Assembly: GCA_013298075.1 (NCBI GenBank) | Contig: JAAFJG010000013.1 | Span: 1 to 64,000 of the forward strand | Length of the DNA: 64,000 nucleotides | Source of the DNA: Cytophagales bacterium | Lineage (GTDB): Bacteria; Bacteroidota; Bacteroidia; Cytophagales; Microscillaceae | Reading direction: 5' to 3' | In this document: piece after piece, positions 43,806 to 51,754 of the stretch | Layout of the letters: every line of letters starts with the position of its first letter | Position numbering within the stretch: the first letter of the stretch is position 1 | Made by a program: the position numbers and the translations under genes | Notes under the pieces: model-generated | Database searches by the model: none | Told to the model about the DNA's origin: nothing | The model's input: the letters and a program-made list of their open reading frames with translations, nothing else

Positions 43806-44135
43806 TTATAACTGAACGCGTGTACCACTTTTTGTGTTGGCAGTTACATTATAAATAACGCCTCCACCTTTCACTTTGACAACTGCACCCACCGCAAATT
43901 CATAACTTACAATCATTTTTTTGCCTACTCTGCCTGTGCCTGTATGAGGTTTGTTGTTTTCGAATATAAGATAAACATCAGCTGCACCGTTTTTATTTTG
44001 GAATTCAATTCTGATTCCACCTGCGTTTGGTGCTTTAATAGTTAAGTTGTTTTCTTTTTTTTGTTCACTAATAGTAGAAGAACCAAAAAAAGCAAGAGAC
44101 GATGCGATAAGACCGCATAAAATTAAATTTTTCAT
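43806..44135 (-). CDS. Small secreted hypothetical protein
   Basis: 109 residues. The N-terminus (MKNLILCGLIASSLAFFGSS) is an export signal; a Cys at position 7 is too early to be a lipobox. The mature part has IRIEFQNKNGAADVYLIFEN and KKMIVSYEFAVGAVVKVKGG, a small beta-sandwich-like pattern. No family recognised. Its leader matches that of the neighbouring lipocalin-like gene, pointing to shared control. Confidence 0.65.
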   Translation of the reverse strand: MKNLILCGLIASSLAFFGSSTISEQKKENNLTIKAPNAGGIRIEFQNKNGAADVYLIFENNKPHTGTGRVGKKMIVSYEFAVGAVVKVKGGGVIYNVTANTKSGTRVQL

Positions 44136-44189
44136 TGTTTTGAAATATATAAATGTGAATAAATTTTTTTTTTAAAAATTATAATTATG

Positions 44190-44200
44190 GACAAATTGTC
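44190..44200. promoter_or_regulatory. GACAAATTGTC palindrome, candidate operator (copy 2)
   Basis: Same 11-base dyad at the same distance from the start codon as in the 43678 copy, inside a leader of about 65 bases that is nearly identical in both genes. Confidence 0.45.
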
Positions 44201-44206
44201 TTTTAT

Positions 44207-44340
44207 TAGAGTTTTTTAAATGGTAGCCAAAAATTGACAAAAATCATTAAAAATTCGAGAGAAAAGAAAAAAAATCCGTATTAATCGGCTAAATCCGTGT
44301 TATCTGTGTGCTAAAATCTCTTTCATTTAAAAAATACTAT
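44207..44340 (+). repeat. Family B dispersed repeat, copy 1
   Basis: gagttttttaaatggtagcc, aaaaattgacaaaaatcatt, ... aatccgtattaatcggctaa, atccgtgttatctgtgtgct, aaaatctctttcatttaaaa. Almost identical over about 130 bases to 46419-46556. Confidence 0.9.
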
Positions 44341-44369
44341 TCTTTTTTTATGATTTTGTATTGATTTGA

Positions 44370-44804
44370 TTATTTTACTTTTTTGAAAACAAGAACTAAA
44401 AATGCACCTTTAGAACCATCACCATTCGTGAGTTCCAAAATTTCTTTTTTGATTTTAAAAGGAATTTTTTCTATTTTATCAGATTTTGTATTGATTACTT
44501 CTAATTCTTTACCTATTATTTTCCAAGTTCGTCTTTTGGGTTCGTCATCAGAAATAACGCTCACTGTCATAGAGCCATCAGCCATAAACTCATTGACCAT
44601 TTTTTGTTTTAGAAATATTTCTTTCATATCTTCTAATTGCGTTTTTTGTTCGTTGGTCATTTTTTTTATCCCCTTTCCTTTTGCATCGGCAAGTTTGAGT
44701 TCAGAAAGCGCCCATTTTCCTATGAGTTGTTTTGAAACGTCTTGTGCTTGCATAGCCAAAGAGATAAATACTAAAAAAAGTATTGTGAATGTTAATTTTT
44801 TCAT
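44370..44804 (-). CDS. Secreted lipocalin-like protein (paralogue 2)
   Basis: 144 residues, signal peptide MKKLTFTILFLVFISLAMQA and DVSKQLIGKWALSELKLADA, a close paralogue of the 43194 protein. The C-terminal half (KEIFLKQKMVNEFMADGSMT, then RTWKIIGKELEV) still aligns with its sister but with many substitutions. Its own promoter TAATTTTG is at 44870-44863. It is the first gene of the minus-strand run. Confidence 0.75.
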   Translation of the reverse strand: MKKLTFTILFLVFISLAMQAQDVSKQLIGKWALSELKLADAKGKGIKKMTNEQKTQLEDMKEIFLKQKMVNEFMADGSMTVSVISDDEPKRRTWKIIGKELEVINTKSDKIEKIPFKIKKEILELTNGDGSKGAFLVLVFKKVK

Positions 44805-44862
44805 TTTTTTTGAAATATATAAATGTGAATAAAAAAAAATTTGTTTTACTAAAATTTTAGTG

Positions 44863-44870
44863 CAAAATTA
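44863..44870 (-). promoter_or_regulatory. TAnnTTTG promoter element for the 44370 gene
   Basis: TAATTTTG on the minus strand, 59 nt upstream of the ATG at 44804. Confidence 0.6.
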
Positions 44871-45074
44871 GTAATTGTTTTTTTATGAAAATGAAAAATT
44901 ACATGAATGCCTACATTTTTTACATGAACGGCTGTGTTTTTTACATAAAGGGGGGAAATGGAATTATTTTTAGTAATTTTTCAGTTGGGGACAAACTAAA
45001 AAAATGGCATTTTTAAAAACGTATCAACTTACGTTACAACTTCTTTTTTTAATATTTTTAAGTAAATATTGAAT

Positions 45075-45215
45075 TTTTTAAATGAAAGAGATTTTAGCAT
45101 GTAGATACACGGATTTAGCAGATTAAACCGAATTTTTTCTCTTTTTTTCAAATTTTTAGTATTTTTTATCAATTTTTGGTCACCGTTTAAAAAAATCTAT
45201 TTTAAAATAAATCAT
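45075..45215 (-). repeat. Family B dispersed repeat, reverse diverged copy
   Basis: On the plus strand: aaatgaaagagattttagca, tgtagatacacggatttagc, agattaaaccgaattttttc, and later atcaatttttggtcaccg, the inverse of the 44 kb and 46 kb copies. A short family A-like remnant (aaaaatatcaatttaaaaaa, ttggctatagccaa) follows at about 45345-45425. No gene is seen in this 650-base gap. Confidence 0.75.
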
Positions 45216-45451
45216 GAAATTAGACTTTGGACAATATTTTTAGTATTGGTTTTCTTTCAAGAAAGTCATTTTTTTTGTTTTTCATTAAAGTTTGTTTGTT
45301 CATGGGAATTATTGTGGAGCTAATTTTGTTGTGCTATAGATAGTCATTTTTTTTGAAAATATAGAAAAATATCAATTTAAAAAAGGTAGATATTTTGGCT
45401 ATAGCCAACCTCTAATAGTAAATTTGGGCAAGCACGCCTTACATATTTTGA

Positions 45452-46183
45452 TTAGAATTTTTTAAATAAACTTTCGATTTTCATTTGAATTACGCCTAAA
45501 AAAGCTTCTTTAAAAATACCTGCGGTCATTTTTGATTGTCCTTTTGTCCTTTCTGTAAAAATAATAGGTACTTCTTTGATTTTAAAACCATATTTCCAAG
45601 CCAAAAATTTCATTTCTATTTGAAAAGCATAGCCTACAAATTTGATTTTATCTAATTCAATTTTTTGCAATACGTTACTTTTATAGCATTTAAAGCCTGC
45701 GGTTGTATCCATAATTTTCATTCCTGTAATAAATCTTACATAATATCCTGCAAAATAAGACATCAAAACACGGCTCATAGGCCAATTAACCACATTTACT
45801 CCTTGAATATAACGAGAGCCAATTGCTACATCAAAATTTTCTTGTGAGCAGGCGTAATGTAGTTTGATTAAATCTTGTGGATTGTGCGAAAAATCAGCAT
45901 CCATTTCAAAAATAAAATCATAATTTTTTTTTAAAGCCCATTTAAAACCGTGAATATACGCCGTTCCTAGTCCTAATTTACCTTTTCTTTGCTCTAAAAA
46001 AAGTCTTTCAGGGTATTTTTCTTGATATTGCTTGACGATATCAGCCGTTCCGTCAGGCGAGCCATCATCGATAATTAACAAATGAAAATCACCATTAGGC
46101 AAAACCAAATTCATGACAGTTTCGAGCATATCTGCAATGTTTTCTTTTTCGTTATAAGTTGGAATAATTACTATAGACTGCAT
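45452..46183 (-). CDS. Polyprenol monophosphomannose synthase-like glycosyltransferase (DPM1 type)
   Basis: 243 residues. GT-A domain with VIIPTYNEKENIADMLETVM, IIDDGSPDGTADIVKQYQEK, the metal-binding EMDADFSHNPQDL and GLGTAYIHGFKWA and IGSRYIQGVNVVNWPMSR. These are signatures of the DPM1 branch of GT2, which transfers mannose (or another sugar) from a nucleotide to a polyprenyl phosphate. There are no membrane segments, as in the soluble form. It stands alone, with a promoter 20 nt upstream. Confidence 0.92.
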   Translation of the reverse strand: MQSIVIIPTYNEKENIADMLETVMNLVLPNGDFHLLIIDDGSPDGTADIVKQYQEKYPERLFLEQRKGKLGLGTAYIHGFKWALKKNYDFIFEMDADFSHNPQDLIKLHYACSQENFDVAIGSRYIQGVNVVNWPMSRVLMSYFAGYYVRFITGMKIMDTTAGFKCYKSNVLQKIELDKIKFVGYAFQIEMKFLAWKYGFKIKEVPIIFTERTKGQSKMTAGIFKEAFLGVIQMKIESLFKKF

Positions 46184-46202
46184 TTTCTGTGTGTATTTTT
46201 TG

Positions 46203-46210
46203 CAAATATA
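46203..46210 (-). promoter_or_regulatory. TAnnTTTG promoter element for the DPM1-like gene
   Basis: TATATTTG on the minus strand, 20 nt upstream of the ATG at 46183. Confidence 0.6.
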
Positions 46211-46418
46211 TACATATTTTTTGAAAAATTATAAAATACTTGAAAACTGTGGAAAAAAATATTTTTTTAATAAAAAAGTCTTTAAAACCGCTTTAAATAA
46301 GTTTTTTTTATTCTTTGTTTTTTGATAAATAATTATCCAAATATAATTTGGTAAAAATATAAATCTTAAATTTTTATTTTGTTATCTTTTTTTACAATTT
46401 TTATTTTTATTGATTTAT

Positions 46419-46556
46419 TAGAGTTTTTTTAAATAGTAGCCAAAAATTGACAAAAATCATTAAAAATTCAAGAAAAAAGAAAAAAAATCCGTATTAATCC
46501 GCTAAATCCGTGTTATCTGTGTGCTAAAATCTCTTTCATTTAAAAAATACTATTAG
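46419..46556 (+). repeat. Family B dispersed repeat, copy 2
   Basis: Near-identical to 44207-44340 in the same orientation; the last 70 bases (aatccgtattaatccgctaa, atccgtgttatctgtgtgct, aaaatctctttcatttaaaa, aatactatt) differ by one or two bases. The remaining 500 bases of the gap 46184-46892 are AT-rich and hold no gene that I can see. Confidence 0.9.
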
Positions 46557-46867
46557 TTAAATACAGTTTTTTAATGAAATATATTTATTATTTAAAATTT
46601 GCATATTTGAGTTTTTGCCAAATAATATTTTGTAAAAAATATATAATTATTTTTTTTTAAGAATAAAAATAAATTTTAAATAAAATTAAGAAAATAAATT
46701 TTTTTTTTCACATCTTTCAACTTGATAAAAGAAAAGTTTTTTTCTCCACAAAAATTGTTAGACAACCACATTATTTTCTCCTTGAAATAATAATATTTTT
46801 CAAGGATACAAATACTTATTATTTATTTATCAAACGAAAAAAAATAGTTTTTTATGATTTTTATGAG

Positions 46868-46875
46868 TATTTTTG
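46868..46875 (+). promoter_or_regulatory. TAnnTTTG promoter element for the FecCD gene
   Basis: TATTTTTG, 17 nt upstream of the ATG at 46893. Confidence 0.55.
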
Positions 46876-46892
46876 CGGTCTAATTTTTATAT

Positions 46893-47888
46893 ATGTCATC
46901 TTTCAAAACGGTATTTTTTTTAGTTATTTTAGTTATTTTAGTTATTTTAAATCTCTGTATAGGCACAATAAATATTTCATTTTTGTCATTTTTATCTATT
47001 TTTTATCAAGGAAGCACAGGAAATTCTGATTTTGATATTTTATTAATCGAATTTCGTTTGCCTAGAGTTTTGGGCGCAATTTCTGCGGGAGCAAGCTTAG
47101 CTGTGGCAGGAGTTTTGATGCAAACTTGGTTTCGAAATGTATTAGCAGAGCCATCTATTTTAGGTATTACGGCAGGCGGAAGTTTGGGAGTCGCCTTATT
47201 AACTTTGGGAAGTAGTTGGGGAATTTGGGTAAGTTGGAGTTTTTTTGGAAGCATCAGCATTAGCATTGCGTCTATTGTTGGGTCTGCTTTGGTCTTAGGT
47301 ATTCTTTCTTTTTTTTCTTTTTATTTCAGACAAGGAAATTTATTGCTTTTAGTAGGAATTTTATTGGGTCAGTTAATTATGGCAGTCGTAGGTATTTGGC
47401 AATATTTTAGTCATCCTGAAAAAGTACAAGAATATTTACGTTGGACGATGGGAAGTTTAGAAGGATTAAATCTTACACAGGCTTTTATTTTATCTTTATT
47501 TGCATTGATAGGCATTGTAGGAAGTTTTATCAAATCAAAAATGTTGAATATTTGGTATTTAGGCAATGATTATGCACAAAGTTTAGGATATGCTACCCAA
47601 AAAGATAAAATGATTATTTTGTTATTAGTAAGTTGTTTAGCGGGCGGTGTAACTGCTTTTTGTGGTCCGATTGGTTTTGTAGGCATTATGATTCCTCATC
47701 TAATTCGGTATTTTTATCAAACCGCACAACATCAAATTTTATTACCTTATTCTGCTTTATTAGGAAGTATTTTGTTACTTTTTTGTGGTGGTATTTCGCA
47801 TTGGATACAAATTGCCTTGCCCATCAATGCTATTACTGCTATTTTAGGCATACCTATTAGTTTATGGATTTTAGTGAATAAAAAGTGA
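46893..47888 (+). CDS. FecCD/BtuC-type ABC transporter permease
   Basis: 331 residues, about ten membrane segments. Motifs of the iron-siderophore/cobalamin permease family are clear: RLPRVLGAISAGASLAVAGVLMQ, then NVLAEPSILGITAGGSLGVA and GPIGFVGIMIPHLIRYFY (the EAA-like loop that contacts the ATPase). Neither an ATPase nor a substrate-binding lipoprotein gene is adjacent, so the partners must be elsewhere. The substrate could be a siderophore, haem or cobalamin. Confidence 0.93.
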   Translation: MSSFKTVFFLVILVILVILNLCIGTINISFLSFLSIFYQGSTGNSDFDILLIEFRLPRVLGAISAGASLAVAGVLMQTWFRNVLAEPSILGITAGGSLGVALLTLGSSWGIWVSWSFFGSISISIASIVGSALVLGILSFFSFYFRQGNLLLLVGILLGQLIMAVVGIWQYFSHPEKVQEYLRWTMGSLEGLNLTQAFILSLFALIGIVGSFIKSKMLNIWYLGNDYAQSLGYATQKDKMIILLLVSCLAGGVTAFCGPIGFVGIMIPHLIRYFYQTAQHQILLPYSALLGSILLLFCGGISHWIQIALPINAITAILGIPISLWILVNKK

Positions 47889-47959
47889 TTTTTTTAGGTT
47901 TGTATTGAATTTAGAGAATAATTAAAAAATAGGGTCTTAGAAAATTTGTGGAAAAAATG

Positions 47960-48095
47960 TTTTTTTTGAATTGTATTTTTTAAATTGTCTATAGATTTAT
48001 ATGGAGGATAATATAAAATTGAATTGTTTGTCTTAGCCCAAAATTTCTCCGTTTTTCAAATTGATATTTTTTTATATTTTCAAAATAAATGGCTA
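47960..48095 (+). repeat. Family A dispersed repeat, diverged copy
   Basis: Contains aaattgtctatagatttata, tggaggataatataaaattg, tgtcttagcccaaaatttct and tail tttcaaattgatattttttt, atattttcaaaataaatggc. No gene is seen between the FecCD permease and the next gene. Confidence 0.75.
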
Positions 48096-48241
48096 TTTAT
48101 AATAGCATAAAATTAGCGCCCCAATAATTTTCAATGAACCTTATTTTTTTAGATACTCTCTAAAACCTCTCTCATTTTAAAAAACCTACTATAAATATCA
48201 AAATTTCAATGTATTTTTCTAAAAATAACCACAAAAAAATA

Positions 48242-48249
48242 TATCTTTG
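48242..48249 (+). promoter_or_regulatory. TAnnTTTG promoter element for the lipoprotein hydrolase
   Basis: TATCTTTG, 19 nt upstream of the ATG at 48269; this supports that start over an earlier frame opening. Confidence 0.6.
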
Positions 48250-48268
48250 CAAAAACAATGTGTCATTT

Positions 48269-49138
48269 ATGAAAAAAAAAAATTATTTCTATATATTTGT
48301 CGTCATATTGGTCATATTAAGCCTATCAAGTTGTAAAAAATCGGGTATGTTTGCCCCCAAATCTGACCAAGATTTAGGGGACTTATTCACTCGAAACAAC
48401 ACAAAACATGAAGTCAAAAGATTTCCTTTTCAAGAATATAATACACGTTATATAGAAGTAGGCAACGATTCTTTACCTTTATTGGTTTGTTTGCATGGCT
48501 CACCTGGGGCGTTGAGTTCGTTTGCCAATTTTTATAATGACAAATCATTTTTAAAACATTTTCAATTATTAATTTTTGATAGATTAGGATATGGCGGCTC
48601 AAATTTTGGAAAAATAAGTACTTCAATTGAGTTGCAAGCAGAAGCAATTTTACCTGTTTTAAGACAATATCAAGCCCAAAAAAGAAAAATATATTTGGTT
48701 GGCTCGTCTTATGGCGGTTCTGTGGCGGCGGCTGTAGCAATGAAAGCCCCCGATTTATTTGCGTCTATTTTCTTTATTTCTTCGTCTTTAATTCCCACAC
48801 AAGAAACAACGTATTGGATTTCTTATCCAAATTCTTGGCATTTTTTTAGAAAAATATTTCCTGAAGTCTTAGATTTTGCTACACAAGAAAAACTAACCCA
48901 TGAACAAGCTTTGATGCCTTTGCAAAATCACTGGGATAAAATTACTTGTTCGGTTGGATTTTTGCACGGATTAGATGATAAATTAGTATATTTTGAGAAT
49001 GTAAAACTTGCCTCTGAAAGATTAGTCAATGCCAAAAATATCAAAATTTATTCTTTTGAAGGGCAAGGGCATAGTTTATATTGGAATTATCCACAAATTG
49101 TAAAGAATACTTTAATCGAATTTTTTCAAAAATATTAA
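48269..49138 (+). CDS. Lipoprotein alpha/beta hydrolase
   Basis: 289 residues. A type II signal peptide (KKKNYFYIFVVILVILSLSS followed by Cys) makes it a lipoprotein. The mature enzyme shows the oxyanion region LVCLHGSPGALSSF, the FDRLGYGGS turn, the nucleophile elbow VGSSYGGSVAAA (Ser in GSSYG), GLDDKLVYFENV (likely acid) and GQGHSLYW (catalytic His). This is a complete alpha/beta hydrolase triad. The natural substrate is unknown. Confidence 0.88.
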   Translation: MKKKNYFYIFVVILVILSLSSCKKSGMFAPKSDQDLGDLFTRNNTKHEVKRFPFQEYNTRYIEVGNDSLPLLVCLHGSPGALSSFANFYNDKSFLKHFQLLIFDRLGYGGSNFGKISTSIELQAEAILPVLRQYQAQKRKIYLVGSSYGGSVAAAVAMKAPDLFASIFFISSSLIPTQETTYWISYPNSWHFFRKIFPEVLDFATQEKLTHEQALMPLQNHWDKITCSVGFLHGLDDKLVYFENVKLASERLVNAKNIKIYSFEGQGHSLYWNYPQIVKNTLIEFFQKY

Positions 49139-49238
49139 AAATAATAGAATATTTACGTTAAAAAATTTGCTTTTATCAAAAAAAAATCGTTATTTTGTCT
49201 TAATATAAGAAACAATTTTTAAAATAATTAAAAAAATT

Positions 49239-49883
49239 ATGAGAATTACCTATAATTCGCCTGTTGTTCTGACCTACACATTGATTTGTACGATTATTAT
49301 TTTATTGGATACGCCTTTTTCGACTACTGCCATCAGCAATGGAAAAGCAGTCGCACAAGCAGGCACAGTTTGTACCAATTTTTTTATGGTCTATCCTTTC
49401 GGAACGGCGATGATGGATTTATACAATCCTTTGACTTATTTTAGGCTATTTTCTCACGCATTAGGGCATGCAGGTTGGGAGCATTTAGTAGGAAATTTTA
49501 CGTTTATATTATTGTTAGGACCTATTTTAGAAGAAAAATATGGTAGTAAAATGACAATCACTATGATTTTTATCACCGCATTTTCTACAGGATTGTTGAA
49601 TGCATTTTTCTTTCAAAGTGGATTATTGGGAGCAAGTGGTATTGTGTTTATGATGATTTTGTTGGTATCGTTTACGAATGCCAAACGTGGTACAATTCCT
49701 TTGACTTTTATCTTGATTGCGTTATTATTTTTAGGAAAAGAAGTATATAGTGCCGTTTTTGTGAATAATCAAACGTCAGAATTTGCCCATATTATTGGTG
49801 GTTTGTTTGGTGGATTTTTTGGGTATATGATGCATAATATGCCTGAGAAAAAAATCCATTCGGATAGTGTAACAGGTTTATAA
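49239..49883 (+). CDS. Rhomboid-family intramembrane serine protease
   Basis: 214 residues with six membrane segments. The catalytic dyad is visible: Ser133 in LLGASGIVFMM and His184 in EFAHIIGGLFGG. The conserved HALGHAGWEHLVGNFTFILLLGP (residues 73-95) supplies the oxyanion His and Asn. It cuts substrates within the membrane. It could also act only as a binding protein, but the dyad is intact. No obvious substrate gene is near. Confidence 0.9.
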   Translation: MRITYNSPVVLTYTLICTIIILLDTPFSTTAISNGKAVAQAGTVCTNFFMVYPFGTAMMDLYNPLTYFRLFSHALGHAGWEHLVGNFTFILLLGPILEEKYGSKMTITMIFITAFSTGLLNAFFFQSGLLGASGIVFMMILLVSFTNAKRGTIPLTFILIALLFLGKEVYSAVFVNNQTSEFAHIIGGLFGGFFGYMMHNMPEKKIHSDSVTGL

Positions 49884-49976
49884 CTATTGAAATTTTATTT
49901 TTAGTTTGTCATTGGAATTTTTTAAAATCTCCGAATGACAGACTTCTGCGATTAAATTTTATTTTTTAAAACGCCG

Positions 49977-50019
49977 TTTTTTCAGTTTGTCAAATCTTCG
50001 ATATTGACAACTGAAAAAA
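49977..50019. terminator. Convergent terminator hairpin
   Basis: TTTTTTCAGTTTGTCAA pairs with TTGACAACTGAAAAAA (one bulged base) between the rhomboid and NUDIX genes. Confidence 0.75.
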
Positions 50020-50041
50020 CTATTAATAGAAAAAATTTTTT

Positions 50042-50665
50042 TTATTCCATTTCCTTACAAATTTCTCTCAATTCACTTAAAATCATAGCTGTTGCGCCCC
50101 AAATAGTATGATTTTCAAAATCAAAATAAGGAACATCAGAAGACATATATTGTGTAGTTATATTTTTTGTTTTGATGATATTTTCGTCTAATAACGTATC
50201 AAAAGGCATTTCAATCAAAGTTTCTACTTCTTCTTTATTCAGAATAAAATTTGGTTTTTCGAGAGAATATGCCACCACAGGCAAAATTAAAAAATTACTT
50301 GGTGGTACATATAATTCTGTTAATTGTCCCAATATTTGTTTTTTTTCAATCAGAATTCCCATCTCTTCCCACGCCTCACGCAAAGCAGTATCAATTAAAT
50401 CTTCATTTTGTTCTTTTTTTCCACCGGGCAACGAAATTTGTCCACTATGTACGCCTGAGTTTTGTGGTCTTACCATCAGAGGTAAATACCAAATATTATT
50501 TTGTGGATACAATAAAACCAAAACCGCACTTTGTTTTGTTTTTTCGTTGGGAATATATCTATTTTTTTCAGAAAATCGAAAAGGTGGAGCTAATAATACA
50601 TGTGCCTTTTCAGCAGGCAGTTCTTTTTTTAATCTTTCTGTCAAAGACTCTAAATAATTTTGCAT
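50042..50665 (-). CDS. NUDIX hydrolase, CoA pyrophosphatase (NudL) type
   Basis: About 207 residues. The Nudix box is intact: GGKKEQNEDLIDTALREAWE + EMGI (GX5EX7REUXEEXGU). Just upstream, SGQISLPGGK and LLYPQNNIWYLPLMVRPQ match the CoA-specific (UPF0035) motif that distinguishes NudL/NUDT7-like enzymes, which split CoA into 4'-phosphopantetheine and 3',5'-ADP. The frame also opens at a TTG nine bases upstream (50674). It is a single gene with its own promoter. Confidence 0.9.
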   Translation of the reverse strand: MQNYLESLTERLKKELPAEKAHVLLAPPFRFSEKNRYIPNEKTKQSAVLVLLYPQNNIWYLPLMVRPQNSGVHSGQISLPGGKKEQNEDLIDTALREAWEEMGILIEKKQILGQLTELYVPPSNFLILPVVAYSLEKPNFILNKEEVETLIEMPFDTLLDENIIKTKNITTQYMSSDVPYFDFENHTIWGATAMILSELREICKEME

Positions 50666-50687
50666 AATTTTCAAAGAGATTTTTTCA

Positions 50688-50695
50688 CAAAATTA
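50688..50695 (-). promoter_or_regulatory. TAnnTTTG promoter element for the NUDIX gene
   Basis: TAATTTTG on the minus strand, about 23 nt upstream of the ATG at 50665. Confidence 0.55.
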
Positions 50696-50798
50696 CGAAA
50701 AAATCATAAAAAAACATAATTTTTAGAAATTATCAGCATAAAATAAAAAAAATAAAGAAATTTTAAAGAAAAATTTGCGATATTAAAAACATTTTTAC

Positions 50799-50806
50799 TA
50801 ACTTTG
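50799..50806 (+). promoter_or_regulatory. TTTG/TAnnTTTG promoter for the caspase gene pair
   Basis: TAACTTTG with an upstream TTTG at 50774-50777 (21-nt spacer), 31 nt before the GTG start at 50838. Confidence 0.65.
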
Positions 50807-50837
50807 TTTTATTTTTCAAATATAAAACTTAACTGCT

Positions 50838-51662
50838 GTGAAAAAAATCTTATTTACATCTACATTTTTATTCCTTTTTGGGCTAATAACCCAATCTTAC
50901 GCACAAATTTTTTACTTTAAAAATAAAATTAAAGTCGATTTTAAAGAATCATCTATCAAATTAAATCAAGCGGACACCACTATCGGTATTACATACGATT
51001 TGAAAGCCGCCCCCGGTCGTTATTATAAAGCACGTCTGTTTTATTCGAATAACAAAGGAAATTCGTTTAAAGGTCCTTTATATTCTGTGAAAGGTCAGAT
51101 TGGAGATAGTATCAAACCGGGTAAAAGCAAGGAAGTTTATTGGTCTTTCAAAAAAGACAATCCTTATTTTGATGGTAAAAATATTATGTTCAAATTAGAC
51201 GTTACCGAAATTGCAAAAGTATCTACAGGCGGACCCAAATATGCTTTGCGTTCTCTTTTGGTGCCGGGCTGGGGCGATACAAAAGTAAGAAATGGCTACA
51301 ATTATGGCATTATTACCATTGCGACTTATGGTTGTTTGATTACAGGGGCAATTTTTCAATTAGAAGCAAACAAACGATACACACGCTATACAGATAGGCT
51401 CGCTAATAGCACACAAGAACACGAAAGTTTGTATAAACAAGCACAAAATTCAAAAAATCTAGCCACCGCATTTTTTGCAACAGGGGCTGCCATTTGGATT
51501 GGAGATATAGTGGGCGTATATATCAAAGGAGTTAAAAATAGAAGACGTGTTGCTTCAGAAAAAAGAAAATTGGAGCAGGAAAAAGGAAACGAAACGACAT
51601 TAAAAATTTATCCTTTGATTGATGGACAATCTACACAAATGGGATTGAGTTGGAAATTTTAA
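50838..51662 (+). CDS. Secreted membrane-anchored hypothetical protein, caspase-gene neighbour
   Basis: 274 residues, starting with GTG (no nearer ATG; MKKILFTSTFLFLFGLITQS is a proper signal peptide ending YAQ). The N-terminal half (about 30-130) is an all-beta region (DTTIGITYDLKAAPGRYYKA, GNSFKGPLYSVKGQIGDSIK). The second half has two hydrophobic segments (YGIITIATYGCLITGAIFQL, LATAFFATGAAIWIGDIVGV) preceded by ALRSLLVPGWGDTKVRNGYN, a motif seen in DUF5683-like proteins. The gene lies 92 nt upstream of the caspase-like gene in the same direction, so it is a likely partner or anchor. Confidence 0.68.
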   Translation: MKKILFTSTFLFLFGLITQSYAQIFYFKNKIKVDFKESSIKLNQADTTIGITYDLKAAPGRYYKARLFYSNNKGNSFKGPLYSVKGQIGDSIKPGKSKEVYWSFKKDNPYFDGKNIMFKLDVTEIAKVSTGGPKYALRSLLVPGWGDTKVRNGYNYGIITIATYGCLITGAIFQLEANKRYTRYTDRLANSTQEHESLYKQAQNSKNLATAFFATGAAIWIGDIVGVYIKGVKNRRRVASEKRKLEQEKGNETTLKIYPLIDGQSTQMGLSWKF

Positions 51663-51754
51663 TGGTTATAAATCAAAAAAACAAATCCAAACCACAACGA
51701 AATTATATATTTTACGTTTAAATAGTTAATCAGTATCTTAATTTAAGAAATAAA

